A DNA stretch of 64,000 nt, taken from positions 6,906,483 to 6,970,482 of the forward strand of contig NC_087077.1 in assembly GCF_026151205.1 (NCBI RefSeq), written 5' to 3'. A program made the translations under genes and the position numbers. Positions 1 through 10,860 of the stretch are shown here, piece after piece. Source of the stretch: Bolinopsis microptera (lineage: Eukaryota; Ctenophora; Tentaculata; Lobata; Bolinopsidae). Position 1 is the first letter of the stretch; each line of letters starts with the position of its first letter. Below the pieces are notes generated by a model. It searched no databases. It worked only from the letters and a program-made list of their open reading frames with translations, and was not told the DNA's origin.

Positions 1-140
1 GTGTCACGGATATTGGATATCAGTCCCGTCAATACAATTAATTACATGCTAATTGGAAATAGGGAACCTGTTCAAATAACAACATTTCACTAACATGAAA
101 GAGATATGGTGGTAGTAGGGAAACATACGAGTTAACATAC

Positions 141-3100
141 CTAGCCTACTTCTCAGTTTCTCCAGATCATTCTTTACTTCTTGGAAATCTTCTGCCTGTC
201 TTAGCTTCCTGAAATGGAAAGAACATAGTTTACGCTGATTACTAACCAACAAACATATAATGTACACTCAAAACGGAACAATTTGAACCATGATATGACC
301 ATTAAATTGGAATACTAATACAAGGAGTCACTTTCTGCTTATTTTGCTGTAACGTCATATTAACATATAGTGTATTGGCTATGCCCCGCTTACTAGTTTA
401 GCTCTTTCTAGTCCCCTGCTACACGGCATGTAAACAGGGATTGGCTAGTTAGAGGCGGTCCGTGTAGGCCTTACACTGTGCTTTCAGCAATACTCATACA
501 TCGGTGTCAGTCTTATGCTTTAAATGCCTTACAAGCATAATCACAATATGAAATGCAATTTAAAAACGAATCAAATTGCGATCATAACTCTACTCGTTTG
601 ACACTTATATTGCACTCATCAGTCGCCAAATGACAAAATGAATGCTGTCACCCGTTAAAAACGGTTATCCAAAGGCATGTCTTTCTAGCTTCATCTTATT
701 GAGCTACATCACTTACGGTATCAGATATGTGATGTGACAGTATGTTGTGACAGGCTCCCAATAGACAATAAACTTTAACAAAGATTACTTCATATAACAT
801 CATAAGTATATCAGCTGACAGTTTAAACCATATATTACATTGATAGTAATGGGACAATAATGATGGAGTATAACACCAAACAATCACTCTATTGTGTTAT
901 TTACAGCCGGATAAAAGTTGGTACCAGGTTTTCTTGGCTGCCAGCCAGCGGCTAGTCATATGATTTTCTTGCAAGTCACGGAGACTTATTCTTTTGTGTC
1001 AAGGTAAACTGTGGAATCCACAGTTTACCTTGTGTCTGTTGAACACTGTTTATACGTGACACGTGAAAATTAAGACAAAGAAACTGTATCGTCTCATTTC
1101 TCAAGTACTATATTACCTCATTTCTCAATCAACCGTTTATAGTTTGTGCGAATTTGTAGCAATAACACCATGAAAAGCTCGATCTTATTCAAAAGATTGC
1201 TATGTGTAATAATACTGGTACAAGTACAAACTCGGTTCCGGTTTTATACGACAGCATCATTTCATACGACCATATCACCGCCTCTAACAACGAATAATTC
1301 AGACAACAATTCGGAAGACCCGAATTCACATCTTAGAGAAGTAAGTGAGTCAACCAAAAACTTACAAAATCCCACAATGGATGCCAAAACACCGACAAAC
1401 TGGACCGCAAAACCAGGGAGGGATGTAGAAAAGAACACAACATCTGGAGGTCCAGTCTTAGAGCAGCACACATCTCCAACACAAACTGAAAACTCCGCAG
1501 CCGAGCAATCGACAACACCCAAAATATTTGAAAAAAATTCAGAAAAGTTTGCACTTCATCTTCTTCTCCTCATTATTCTCATTGCTGGAACTGGTTGTCT
1601 TGTCTATACTTGGATTGGGCTATTGGTAAACAGATGCTATTCAATTGAAAATGTGTATGATTCCGAAATTGGGTCTGCCAAAGTTTCAAATTGGAAATAT
1701 AGTATTTGATACTCCACTCATATTATGGGGCAAAGAATTAATAATTCTGCATGAAATTAACTGATTAAAGATAAACGAAACTGTGTCCATTTAGATGCCA
1801 AAGCGGTTTAATATTAAGTTTTCATCTTGACTAACTACAACTTATTTTAATTTCTTTATGTTATAAACGTTGTCTGCACAAGATCAAACAATTTTTGTTA
1901 TGAACTAATCATTTGAGGGCTTTTTTGCTGAGCCAAATTTGATTTACATCCCTTAAACACTTTATACGAACACTTAATACTGGAAACTAAGAATAATTTG
2001 TTAAATACATCAGGAACATCCTCGTCGTCTCTGACTGTAATAATGTGTTCATTCCTATTTTGGTTTGTGATCACTTGAAATGCTGTCACAAACTGATAAT
2101 GTTCAGTGCTCCAAGTTTTAATTAACACAATTTGGTCTCACGATATAAAATAAACAGGGAAGACGATCACCGAATTTGATTGATGCCTTGCGTCAAGGAT
2201 ATCAATCTTGCTAAATCTACGAAATAACAAAGTAACAACAATATAATATATTACGAGACTTACCCGTTATCCACGTCTTTTCTTATAGATGACAGCTCCT
2301 TCTCAATATATCCACCAGAGCCTGTGGAGTTTCCAGCATCTTGTTTAACACGTCTCAATTCTGCCATCACTTCGTTTTTGAACTGAAACAGTGTCAGAGA
2401 ATAAAAAATAATACCATTTATATTTATATTTCCAGATCCCCAAGTTTTTAACGCGTTCATTTTTTAAATCAGGAAAGTTAGTAAACATTGATTTACACTA
2501 AAAACTCAAATCAGTAATTGACAGCAATTTTAAAATTCTGATGATGAACCTTATCAAACTCCCTCCCCACATCTCGACCGGAGACAGGCGAAGCGGTCTG
2601 CTTATTTTTCAGGGACTGAACTTGTGATTTCAGCAGCTTAGTTTCTTGCTCGTAGTGAACGTTGGATTGCTGGAGTAATCCGATCTGTTTTCTAAGGGTC
2701 AGAATCTCGCTTTCCTGCTGCCACAACTGTAAAAATATCAAGTACAATTGGATATCAAGTACAATATCAGAGTATAAGAATTAATCTCATCGACAGTCGA
2801 CACAATTTATCTGTCTGACAATTTAAATCTATTAAAGTATTAAGAAACGTCGCCTAAAAATAAAACCGATAGATTCTTGCCTAAATCTAATGTTAGTTAT
2901 TTTGTCCTTACCTCTTTGTGACAGCCAGCATCAATAGAAGGGCTGGAAAACTTGACAGCCTTTCCTCCTCCGCTCCCATTCTCTCTACTGTACCCAGAGA
3001 GTGAGTGGTTAGCAGTATTACGAGTAGGTGTTCTGTAGTTTGTAGAGTTTGAGGACAATTTGTAGGGAGTACTGTTTGTGGGTTTGTAGGGCGAGGAAAG

Positions 3101-3450
3101 TTCTAGAAGAATGTTCCGTTCTGGTGGTTTGTTTTCTGTAGCTGTTGGGGTGCAGGTGGTCACGTGATCATTATATGGTCATTAAACTATCAAACAGGAT
3201 AAATTGAGATCGCTCGAAAGCATGCCTTATCTATTTTCTTTACTGATATCTCATTTCGTTACAAGACCTGTTAATGAATATCAGTTTTACAATTTGTCTT
3301 ATTATGCAATTAATACTACAATAGGTAAGAAAGCAACTTACCTTTATATTTAGTTGGTGTTTGTTGGAGTGTACCCTTAACTTTAGCCAAGTTTCTCTCC
3401 GTCTCCCTGACAACAGCCTCGAACCGTTGCTCCCAATCCTCAGTACTCAT
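141..3450 (-). CDS. Coiled-coil protein, five exons seen, 3' part off the left edge
   Basis: Five minus-strand exons chain with canonical splice sites: 3342-3450, about 2912-3143, about 2550-2726, 2264-2382 and 141-208. The start is the ATG at 3450; the first exon ends in phase 1 with donor GTAAGT at 3341. The N-terminus (MSTEDWEQRFEAVVRETER) is helical. Next comes a Ser/Thr/Pro/Asn-rich linker with TPYK and YRTPTR motifs, then heptad-like coiled coil (QQESEILTLRKQIGLLQQ; LEKLRSRL in the last exon). This suggests a centrosomal, cytoskeletal or ciliary coiled-coil protein, but I do not recognise the family and assign no function. The exon 3 donor (AAG|GTTCAT) is weak, so that boundary is the least certain; exon 2 has two possible acceptors 6 bases apart. 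The protein continues beyond base 1. Confidence 0.55.
1000..1032. repeat. Perfect 16-bp inverted repeat, 1-nt spacer
   Basis: Arm 1000-1015 (caaggtaaactgtgga) is exactly reverse-complemented at 1017-1032. It lies about 140 bases upstream of the nested mucin-like ORF. It could be a cruciform, a dyad binding site or a transposon-excision scar; the sequence does not decide. Confidence 0.8.
1146..1709 (+). CDS. Small mucin-like single-pass membrane protein, nested gene
   Basis: Single-exon frame of up to 187 codons, inside the roughly 2.05-kb intron (209-2263) of the antisense coiled-coil gene. The ATG at 1170 (MKSSILFKRLLCVIILVQ) gives a better signal peptide than the one at 1146. The ectodomain is rich in Thr, Ser, Asn and Pro, with possible N-glycosylation sites (NNS, NWT, NTT), as in short mucin-like stalks. 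One hydrophobic helix (LHLLLLIILIAGTGCLVYTW) lies at about residues 137-160, followed by a short tail with tyrosines. The layout is type I membrane. No family is recognised. The composition is protein-like and the topology coherent, which argues against a chance frame, but there is no homology evidence. Confidence 0.5.
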   Translation: MRICSNNTMKSSILFKRLLCVIILVQVQTRFRFYTTASFHTTISPPLTTNNSDNNSEDPNSHLREVSESTKNLQNPTMDAKTPTNWTAKPGRDVEKNTTSGGPVLEQHTSPTQTENSAAEQSTTPKIFEKNSEKFALHLLLLIILIAGTGCLVYTWIGLLVNRCYSIENVYDSEIGSAKVSNWKYSI

Positions 3451-4244
3451 CAGTAATAAGTAATTATATAATTACATAATTAGTCTAAGAAAGTGTGAGG
3501 TGTCAGGTGCTGGGTTGCTAATAGGTCCTGTCACTAGTAACTTGTCAATATGCTAACATTATGCATTATACGTGAACATTTGTCCCGATCTGAGATCAGT
3601 GCAAGATAAAAGCATGGTTTAGTCGCACGAACTGCGATGGTAGCTGTTTCTTCACAAATAAATCCACTCTACCCGTGAAAATACAGTTGGTTTTATTGTA
3701 ACATAAAAATATTATAAATTACATTTCACTAGAAATAGATTTCAAAACTTCTGTCAAAACGACAATTTTATTTACAAGTATAATTTAACGAGAAAATATG
3801 CATCAGAAATACATCAAAAATTGGAATGAAATAAAATACATCGTTTATACCTCACTTATATCATGAACCAATATTATGAACAACAAAATTTGCTGATGTC
3901 AAAGCCGCAGTCCAGGTGAAAAAATAAATATTAGAACGCACACGAAATAAATAATGAAAAGCATCACATTTAGCCATATTAAAATAACGACAAAATAAAT
4001 CAATTCCAAGAACTTTCTTATATAGAGACAAGTCCTATAAATCCATATGATAACAGCAAATTAATTCAAAAATGAATAAAAAGATTACGTGCCTTTTTTC
4101 AGCACAAATATTCTTGAATTGGTTAAATTCTCCATATCATTATGTTTTCTCTTAAATTCTAGATAACAGATTCTCAAACGATCGGTTCTAGAGGTGAAAT
4201 AGATTTATGGAGAATCGAGATAGATCCTGCAACAGGTCCCCAGA
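3451..4244. other. Gap between two minus-strand genes
   Basis: AT-rich sequence with no convincing coding. The part nearest 4244 should be the 3' UTR of the RIIa/repeat gene; the part nearest 3450 should carry the promoter of the coiled-coil gene. Reverse-strand AATAAA-type hexamers (TTTATT) occur near 3693 and 3767. Confidence 0.5.
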
Positions 4245-5732
4245 TTAAGCGTCTGATGGCTCCTCTTCTGACTTCTCTGGAATTGGTTCTTCTGAAGGTA
4301 CTTCTTCTGACTTCTCTGGAAGAGGTTCTTTTAACGGTTCCTCTTCTGACTTCTCTGGAAGAGGAACATCTGATGGTTTCTCTTCGGACTTCTCTGGAAG
4401 AGGTTCTTCTGAAGGTACTTCTTCTGACTTCTCTGGAAGAGGTTCTTCTAAAGGTACTTCTTCTGACTTCTCTGGAAGAGGTTCTTTTAAAGGTTCCTCT
4501 TCTGACTTCTCCGGAAGAGGAACATCTGATGGTTTCTCTTCTGACTTCTCTAGGGATGGCTGAGACTGTTGTAAGCTAGTGACACTTGCTGGAAGATCAG
4601 TACCATCGCTCTCTGGCTGAACTACTGGTTTGTTTTCAGCAAGTTGAGATTTCTCAGCAGATTTTTGGCTTTCCAAGCTGGATTGAGAATTAGCGTTTGC
4701 ACTCTTCGTTAAGCTCGCTATACTTGATATTGTGGGATCAGGTTTAGTTGAACTGGTGTAGTCAGATTCTGTGATATGTAGATCAATAAAATCTCCTTGG
4801 TCCTCAAATTCCTCAATATCGACTGTCATTTCAAGCGGGTTCTGAAATAGACGTCTTGTAAAGACTGTGACAGTGTAATGATAAAAAATTTAAATTAAAT
4901 TGTTGTTACAGGAAGCTGCGACTGCGTTAGAAACAACCGCAGCATACAAGAAAGTACAATTGGGAGGAATGAATTAGAAGTCACATGCAAGGATTATATT
5001 AGTACCTTATTGTGTTCAATTTGTTATTAAGATGTGCAGTGTATTGGGGTCCGTGCATTGTATTATTCATGGGACCGAATGTACCTCGAAGAAAGTATTT
5101 TTGTACTGTGATATTTAGAATTTTGGCTGCTCTATATTATACAAGTGTACATGTAGTTTTATCTTCAGAGTTAACAGAGGCACGTTCTTAGATCGAAAAC
5201 TACATGCTCCACGACAAAGCTCTTGGGGTTCGGATTACATCATCTAGACTTACTAACCATACGTTTATTTATAAGTGACACCTGTATTTCTTTATATTCA
5301 AATTGGCTGCTGAATTAGTCCATAATAGGCCCCAGTATACACGTTCAGTGTATATTAATAGGCATTGGTAAGGCACACAGGCTCGGACCTAATCTATTCC
5401 TCACCGCTGTGTTAGATTTAGCGATCATAAAATCTGTGTTCAAGTCATCAACCACATTCGACATTCCAATATTCAAAATTGATGAAGTTGAAACAATTTC
5501 GTTTCTCACAACTATTTCGTTGCAACTCAATCGGCAGCTAATTATTACTCACCTCGCCAGTGCTGTCTCTTAACCTCGACATAGTATTAAGGTACACTGC
5601 CAGGAACTCCACTATTTCGTCGTGAGTCATGATTTTGTCTGGGTCTTCAAACGAAGACTGCGCTTTTAGCACTGCCTTGTTTATCTCTTTCAGGATGTTT
5701 TTCATCAGCGGTGGAACTTCTATTCTCAACAT
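4245..5732 (-). CDS. RIIa/R2D2-like protein with acidic PLPEKSEE repeat tail, two exons
   Basis: Exon 1 (5553-5732) starts at the ATG at 5732 and ends in phase 0 at donor GTGAGT. Exon 2 (4245-4841) follows acceptor TTTCAG in frame; the product is 258 residues. Residues 1-60 (VPPLMKNILKEINKAVLKAQ, then EIVEFLAVYLNTM) resemble the dimerisation/docking RIIa fold of ropporin, SPA17 and CABYR, with a longer loop than usual. The C-terminal half carries eight to nine copies of a 12-13-residue unit around PLPEKSEE, alternating KPSDV, EPLKE, VPLEE and VPSEE endings. RIIa proteins of this kind bind AKAP-type amphipathic helices in radial spokes and the sperm fibrous sheath; CABYR also pairs RIIa with a low-complexity tail. 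The ciliary or flagellar assignment is inference from this similarity and from PACRG and CFAP57 nearby. Confidence 0.6.
4256..4570 (-). repeat. In-frame tandem repeat encoding PLPEKSEE units
   Basis: About eight or nine copies of a 36-39-base unit (plus-strand core tctgacttctctggaagagg) within the last exon of the RIIa-like gene. Because the unit length is a multiple of three, the complementary strand is also open with a hydrophobic leucine-rich repeat; that is a compositional shadow. Copy number is likely to vary between alleles. Confidence 0.85.
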
Positions 5733-6352
5733 TTTGTTAAACTAGGAGGAGAGGGATGAGATTTTTGAAGACCTAATGAATAAATTTTCAATTTGCAGAT
5801 AATTCAATTCAATTATATAATTTTGCAACAGGAATAAACATTCGATTATTTAGATATATAAAATGGTGCTTCTAATGTGTTGCAGGATGCTTCCTATAAG
5901 AATCCTGTTCTTTTGGTGGGGTAACCTAATTAAAGCAAACATTTATATTGTAATCATATATTGGGATGAGATCAATATCAGGGTGAGCAAAACACATTTT
6001 TACTCAAAAAATTGAATGATGTTACAATGTACACTTCAGCTTGCAATAACTCTGCTATAATACACATTTTTGTAGGTACATGTAGTGTGTAACATGGTAA
6101 TTCTGCAGAACCTAAACCTGGTTTGTGGTGTACGGATGGAATTTTATATTTGCAGAAATTCTGATTGAGTAGCAAACAGGAAGAAAAATATAGAATAGTA
6201 CTATTAGCATAGTACTACTACTGTAAACATAGTCAGTCTATACTATACTACCCTATTTTGATCAAACTCTTCACATTTGTTCAGTCAAGAGCCGTTTGTT
6301 CAATTTCTCTAGAATTTCGATAATTGCTGGTACCCTCAACTTTTGAAGTATC
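5733..6352. other. Divergent intergenic region
   Basis: It separates the minus-strand RIIa-like gene from the plus-strand 7TM receptor and so should hold both promoters. It is AT-rich, with no coding signal or obvious repeat beyond short TA-rich stretches. Confidence 0.5.
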
Positions 6353-7369
6353 ATGTTTGCAAACAACAATATTACTCTGTATGGAATACAGAATCAGACG
6401 GAGAAGAACTTTTGGATATGCTATCTCATAACAATATTGATGTCAGCTTTATTTGGAGACACCATCATATTGATTGCCTCGGCAAAGTATGATGCCTTCA
6501 AACTTCACAAAGTCATTATTGTAGTGCTTCAACATATGGCAGTTTGTGACTTGATCCTCAGCGTTTCCTATGTCCTTCCTACAATAATCTCGATGATAGC
6601 AGATAAGTGGATCCTGGGCGAATTCTTGGCCTACACTGTTAAAGGTTTCATATATTTAACTTACCCTATGAGCACCCTTTTAATTTGTGTTCTGACAACA
6701 AGTAAGCTCCTGATCTTGCGCTATCCTTTAAAATTCAAGACTTGGTCAAAAAAGAAGGCTCATTTGATCTGCACACTTTGTTGGTTACTGTCAGCTGTGA
6801 ACCCCTTGATTGTTTTCATTAAGTCATATTATGACAATCATAATTTTATTTTCAACTATCAGACTTATGATGTCTACTACAAGAAAGGTAAGGTGACAGG
6901 TCTTATTCTTGGCTCTCTTTACTGCTTGGTAACTATAATCATAATTCTGGCAACAATTTTCACCCTTCGGTTTCTTCATAAGGCAAAAAGACTATCACAG
7001 AAAGTAAGGAGAGGAGGCACGATTCGCTGGCAAGGCATCTTTACTGTTGTGCTCACTGCAACAATCTTCTGCATCTCTACTATTCCATGGATAGTGTATG
7101 AAATGATGGAACCCTATGTGGAGGAGAACCTGACTGAACATATTCAGAGTCAACTTAAGAGAATTACTACTTATATAACAATGATCAATGTAATGGCCAA
7201 CTTCTACATTTACATTTTTTCAGCTCCAAGTTTTCGTAATTTTCTTCACTCAATTATATGGTTAATATTTTCGAATTTTTCTTCATTAATGTCATGTAAA
7301 CAAAACTCGGTAGCAATTCATCCAGAAAATGATCATGTTTGCAAGAAAACTGAACAGCATTCAGTTTGA
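6353..7369 (+). CDS. Divergent rhodopsin-like 7TM receptor, intronless
   Basis: 338 residues with seven hydrophobic helices, the usual length for a class A receptor without long tails. The N-terminus has N-glycosylation sites (NIT, NQT). TM1 carries GDTIIL in place of the GN motif. TM2 keeps the sodium-site aspartate (HMAVCDLIL, D66). At the end of TM3 the E/DRY motif reads LRY (ILRYPL, about 122-124). TM7 ends NFYIY (about 283-287) instead of NPxxY, followed by a helix-8-like SAPSFRNF. I see no TM3 cysteine for the usual extracellular disulfide. These losses suggest a lineage-specific receptor with an unknown ligand. A run of AATAAA-like hexamers near 7487-7500 fits the 3' end. Coupling cannot be inferred. 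Confidence 0.8.
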   Translation: MFANNNITLYGIQNQTEKNFWICYLITILMSALFGDTIILIASAKYDAFKLHKVIIVVLQHMAVCDLILSVSYVLPTIISMIADKWILGEFLAYTVKGFIYLTYPMSTLLICVLTTSKLLILRYPLKFKTWSKKKAHLICTLCWLLSAVNPLIVFIKSYYDNHNFIFNYQTYDVYYKKGKVTGLILGSLYCLVTIIIILATIFTLRFLHKAKRLSQKVRRGGTIRWQGIFTVVLTATIFCISTIPWIVYEMMEPYVEENLTEHIQSQLKRITTYITMINVMANFYIYIFSAPSFRNFLHSIIWLIFSNFSSLMSCKQNSVAIHPENDHVCKKTEQHSV

Positions 7370-7539
7370 TATGCATTTAGTAGACAAATGAACAATGTGA
7401 AAATAATTGTTGTTATTGATGTATTGTGATTGACTAGTTATTAGTATTTCTTGGATGATGTTGAATTCAATTATTGTTTTTTAGATAAAATAAAATAAAA
7501 TGGAATAATGTCACAACAAAACCGATCGAATAATCAACA

Positions 7540-8720
7540 ATTACTCTTTATTATTTCCCCTTAAATTTTATTTGTCCCAGAATTGGAGCATCACACGTTT
7601 TGTCATACGTTGTATGTCCCGCCTTCACATAGCCATGTGTTGATTCACGATGTCAATCCTTCGCAGCTCGGTGAGGCACAGTGGTGCATCTCGCCGATCT
7701 ACCGAGAAGCATTATTGGATGCGCGCGCGCGACCCAGTAGTGCATCGCGCTACAAAGCCATGTGTATATATGCGTACTGCGTGACGCATACTGCGGTCGC
7801 GCGCTACTGCAAGCGAGAGGGCTCTGGTTAGAGCAATGTCCCGCCTGTATCGTACAAACACTAGACACTATAGTGAAACGACAATGGGGGTCACGACGTG
7901 ATACAACACAAATTATGTGACACAATGTCGCATTTAACTTAATTAGCCAATATAGCATTTTAATCATTAATGGTTAACAAAAATAATGTTATAATTGTAA
8001 TTGTTACAGATCAGTAATCCAAATTCCAATCGATCAAATCCAGTTCAAATCCATTTAAAAATTGAAGCAATTAAAACAACTGGTGCAATAAAACTTGTAG
8101 CACGATACACTACTGGGCCGCGCCGCGCATCTTCTCGCAACCACAGTATTGATACATGTTTCGTATCCCAATATCAGAGATAATATTCGGCGGCGCGCGC
8201 TTTGCGCGCGAAAAGTGGCATGCAACGTATGTCAACCACAGTAGATCGGCAAAATGCACTACTGGGCCTTGCCGAGCTGCGAAGGATTTGTAGGTTTACA
8301 ACCTACCAGGACGCGCGCCGAGTTGGACTCCTCGACGGTGCTCGTAATAATTGGAACAAATATTTTACTAGTATCACCCGTTAACGAAGGATTGACATCG
8401 TGAATCAACATTTCACATAGCCATGTGTCTACGCGTACTTCGGTGGTGGCGCGCTACTGCAAGCGAAAGGGCTCTGGTTAGAGCAAAATCAACATGAACA
8501 ATAAAACCAATTTGAGCAATTACTTACCTGGGGACCCCTTGGAGGACTTCGCCGCTTCGACGCGCCGCGCGAACTAGCATTCTTGCTTCGCATCGAATCG
8601 TTGCTCTGCGAAGCAGAGCAACGATCTCGACGGATTGACATCGTCAATCAAGGAGACCCAGGCTATTATGTTCATTAATAGAGATTAGGCGGAATGACAG
8701 GCTGAGCGCGGCCCAGTAAA
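7540..8720. repeat. GC-rich repeat cluster, left of the Penelope/LINE composite
   Basis: GC-rich, CpG-rich islands in AT-rich surroundings. A unit (gcgctactgcaagcgaragg plus a following gctctggttagagcaa) occurs at 7799-7836 and 8450-8486, and in reverse orientation at 13688-13724 and, diverged, at 14190-14238. Another (tgttgattcacgatgtcaat, 7637 onward) is inverted near 8385-8410. The block 8659-8719 recurs in direct orientation at 14295-14364. Short frames here have poor protein character. This looks like fragments of a MITE or SINE family. Confidence 0.7.
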
Positions 8721-8894
8721 TAATTACATGTTTTAAAGTAATCGGAGGTTGTAAAACAGTAACAATTTGAATTGAAACAATTAATACAATTATAATTAAA
8801 AACAATTATAATTAAACAAGAGGAAACTGAGTGGAAGAGGTGGCCAAGAAAAACATTAAAAACTCTTCAACTCATTGAGGGAAATAAGAAGCGT

Positions 8895-9206
8895 GTGAAT
8901 TTTAAGAACCGACAGCAGATAAACAGAAGACGAACTGAGAAAGAAGCCAAAAGACTCATAAAGGACGGAAGTGTTGTCATCCTTGTGAATGAACCTGTCC
9001 CACCCGGGGCTGTGTGTGTACTTGGAAAAGGGTTGGGCTTTGTACCTACACCTTCTCTTGATGTTGAAGGAACAAGATTGGACATGCGTTTAACAACGAA
9101 CAGGATCCTTCAGTCTTCAAATCAGTCACTTAACAGCAATGACCAGTTTGAAACCCCGAATCTGCCCCAAATACCACCAAACTCTACCAAAAATCATACT
9201 CAATGA
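8895..9206 (+). pseudogene. N-terminal fragment of a Penelope-like element ORF
   Basis: A 103-codon frame containing LGKGLGFVPTPSLDVEG followed by LDMRLTTNR. This matches the conserved block upstream of the reverse transcriptase core in Penelope-like elements (typically ..KGLxFVPTP..). It precedes the main reverse-transcriptase part at 10861-13096 in the same orientation and is separated from it by an inserted antisense LINE. The two parts are not in a single frame even if the insertion is removed, so the copy has further damage. Confidence 0.65.
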
Positions 9207-10856
9207 AACTAATAAATCAATGAAACTAATAAATCAATGTTTTAGCTCATTTTACAAAGTCAAATATTTAAAACAGTTAAAATTGTATAGTGCTCAATTT
9301 GTAAATGACTAGTTGATCTTTGCTATTGGAAGTTTGTCAAGGACTGGCAGCTAGCGGGGCAAGGAATGCACGGGCTTAGGGGCTTTTGTGCACACCAGAA
9401 CACTAGCTCGGTAGATTTTTGGAAACTAGAAGGACTGAAAACTAAAATTGTTTTTGATGGAGGCTGAGGCATGTTTTTGAGAGGGACGGTATAATAGCTT
9501 GTGGTAACAACTGGCCTTTACTTTAATAGGATGAAGTTTTAGTTTTAGGACAGGAAGAAGGCATTAAGAAGATTTGCTCTTTGTTTACAAGGCAGAATAT
9601 AAGCAATGTTGGTTATAATATGTATCAATATCTAGATCTTCGTTTATCAATTTTCACTAAATGGGTTTAAAATTTTAATAGGGAGGGAAATTCATCAACT
9701 TTATTAAGTACCTATCAAAAATAAATCTTATATCAATGTAATATATTAAAAATCATAATCCTAAGTCTAATAATAAATCTGTTAAAAACACTTTCTCACT
9801 ACACTGCGCTCACACACGTTAGTAAGACAAAGGAAAATGCACACCCAGCTAATTTTCAATTTCAAGATAATCATTTTGGATGTGTGGACCCTAGGGTAGA
9901 CTTAATGTCAAAATTTAGATTAGAGCATTCGAAATCTTTGTTTGTCCAATCAAGATCAGCATGGTTATGCTGGTTGACGAGCAGTGATTGCTTCATCCTA
10001 GACTTCAGGCAGGCCACACTTAGACAGTAGTCACGTATACCAAGCTTAGGCACAATTACGTTCCAAATACGAGTCATTCTGCTATTGAAGTTGTCAGGGG
10101 GGTCTGCTTGGCTTAGTATAAGGGTGGGTTTCCTACTTGAGCAGGTGAAATTTTCATGGAGGGAAATCGGAGCACGGAATTTCATGATTTTATAGAGCTC
10201 AAGGAAACAATGGTAAGTGTACAGGTTTTGGACGGCAAGTATTCCGTGTTCCTTGAACAAAGGTTTCGTGTGCTCTTTCAAGAAAAATTTTTTGTTCAGA
10301 TTTTGGTTGCCAAACGGTCGAGCACGAGCACAGGTCTTAAATTTATCTAGGTATGCCTCCCTATCGCCAAACAGTACCCTGAGACAATATTTTTGTGCTT
10401 TGAATACAGAACTTATACGAGTTTTGGCTGCCCCACCCCAAACCGTGATACAATAGGAGAGGTGTGATTCAAATAGAGTGTAATACAACTGGCGGTGTAA
10501 GAAATCTGGGAGGGAGCAGCGTAGGCGGCAGAGAGTTGATGTTGCATGGCTGAGAGAACGCCTAAGTGATTTTATATGTTCTTCCCAGGTTAGCTTTTCA
10601 TCGATGACGACTCCCAGAAACTTAGCAGATGCAACTTGTTTTATTGGAAAGTTATCAATGGTTAGAGTATATTCAGAATTATTGTCAGTCTGGGAGGACG
10701 ATGCTGGTTTAAAGTGAATGAAACAGCATTTAGACAAGTTGACATGGAGTTTGTTTGCTCGCATGTAGGAATATAAACTAGCTAAAAGAGAATTACCACG
10801 CATATATGCCTCCTTTTTAGATTTCCCAGTCACAAATATATTGGTGTCATCAGCGA
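9201..10856 (-). mobile_element. 5'-truncated LINE (Jockey/CR1-type superclade) inserted in the Penelope-like element
   Basis: Minus-strand coding from about 10856 to the stop at 9871 gives the last third of a non-LTR reverse transcriptase. It begins exactly at the catalytic (F)ADD motif (FADDTNIFVTG), followed by the thumb block KFLGVVIDEKLTWEEHI, then YCITVWGG and a C-terminal region ending in LWNVI-like sequence (RIWNVIVPKLG). The rest, to 9201, is 3' UTR and ends in two copies of a 17-base tail unit (aatgaaactaataaatc on plus). ATACT at 9196-9200 and 10857-10861 may be the target-site duplication; five bases is weak evidence. 5' truncation is usual for LINEs. Confidence 0.75.
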
Positions 10857-10860
10857 ATAC

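Noticed and set aside
4256-4579. Plus-strand leucine-rich repeat frame of 107 codons
   Set aside because: It is the antisense shadow of the PLPEKSEE repeat; the minus strand has the spliced partner exon with an RIIa-like domain.
7583-8384. Several short frames rich in Arg, Ala and His
   Set aside because: They lie in GC-rich repeat DNA and read through inverted repeats; composition reflects CpG repeats, not a protein.
10156-10456. Plus-strand frames opposite the LINE
   Set aside because: Shadows of the minus-strand reverse transcriptase coding sequence.
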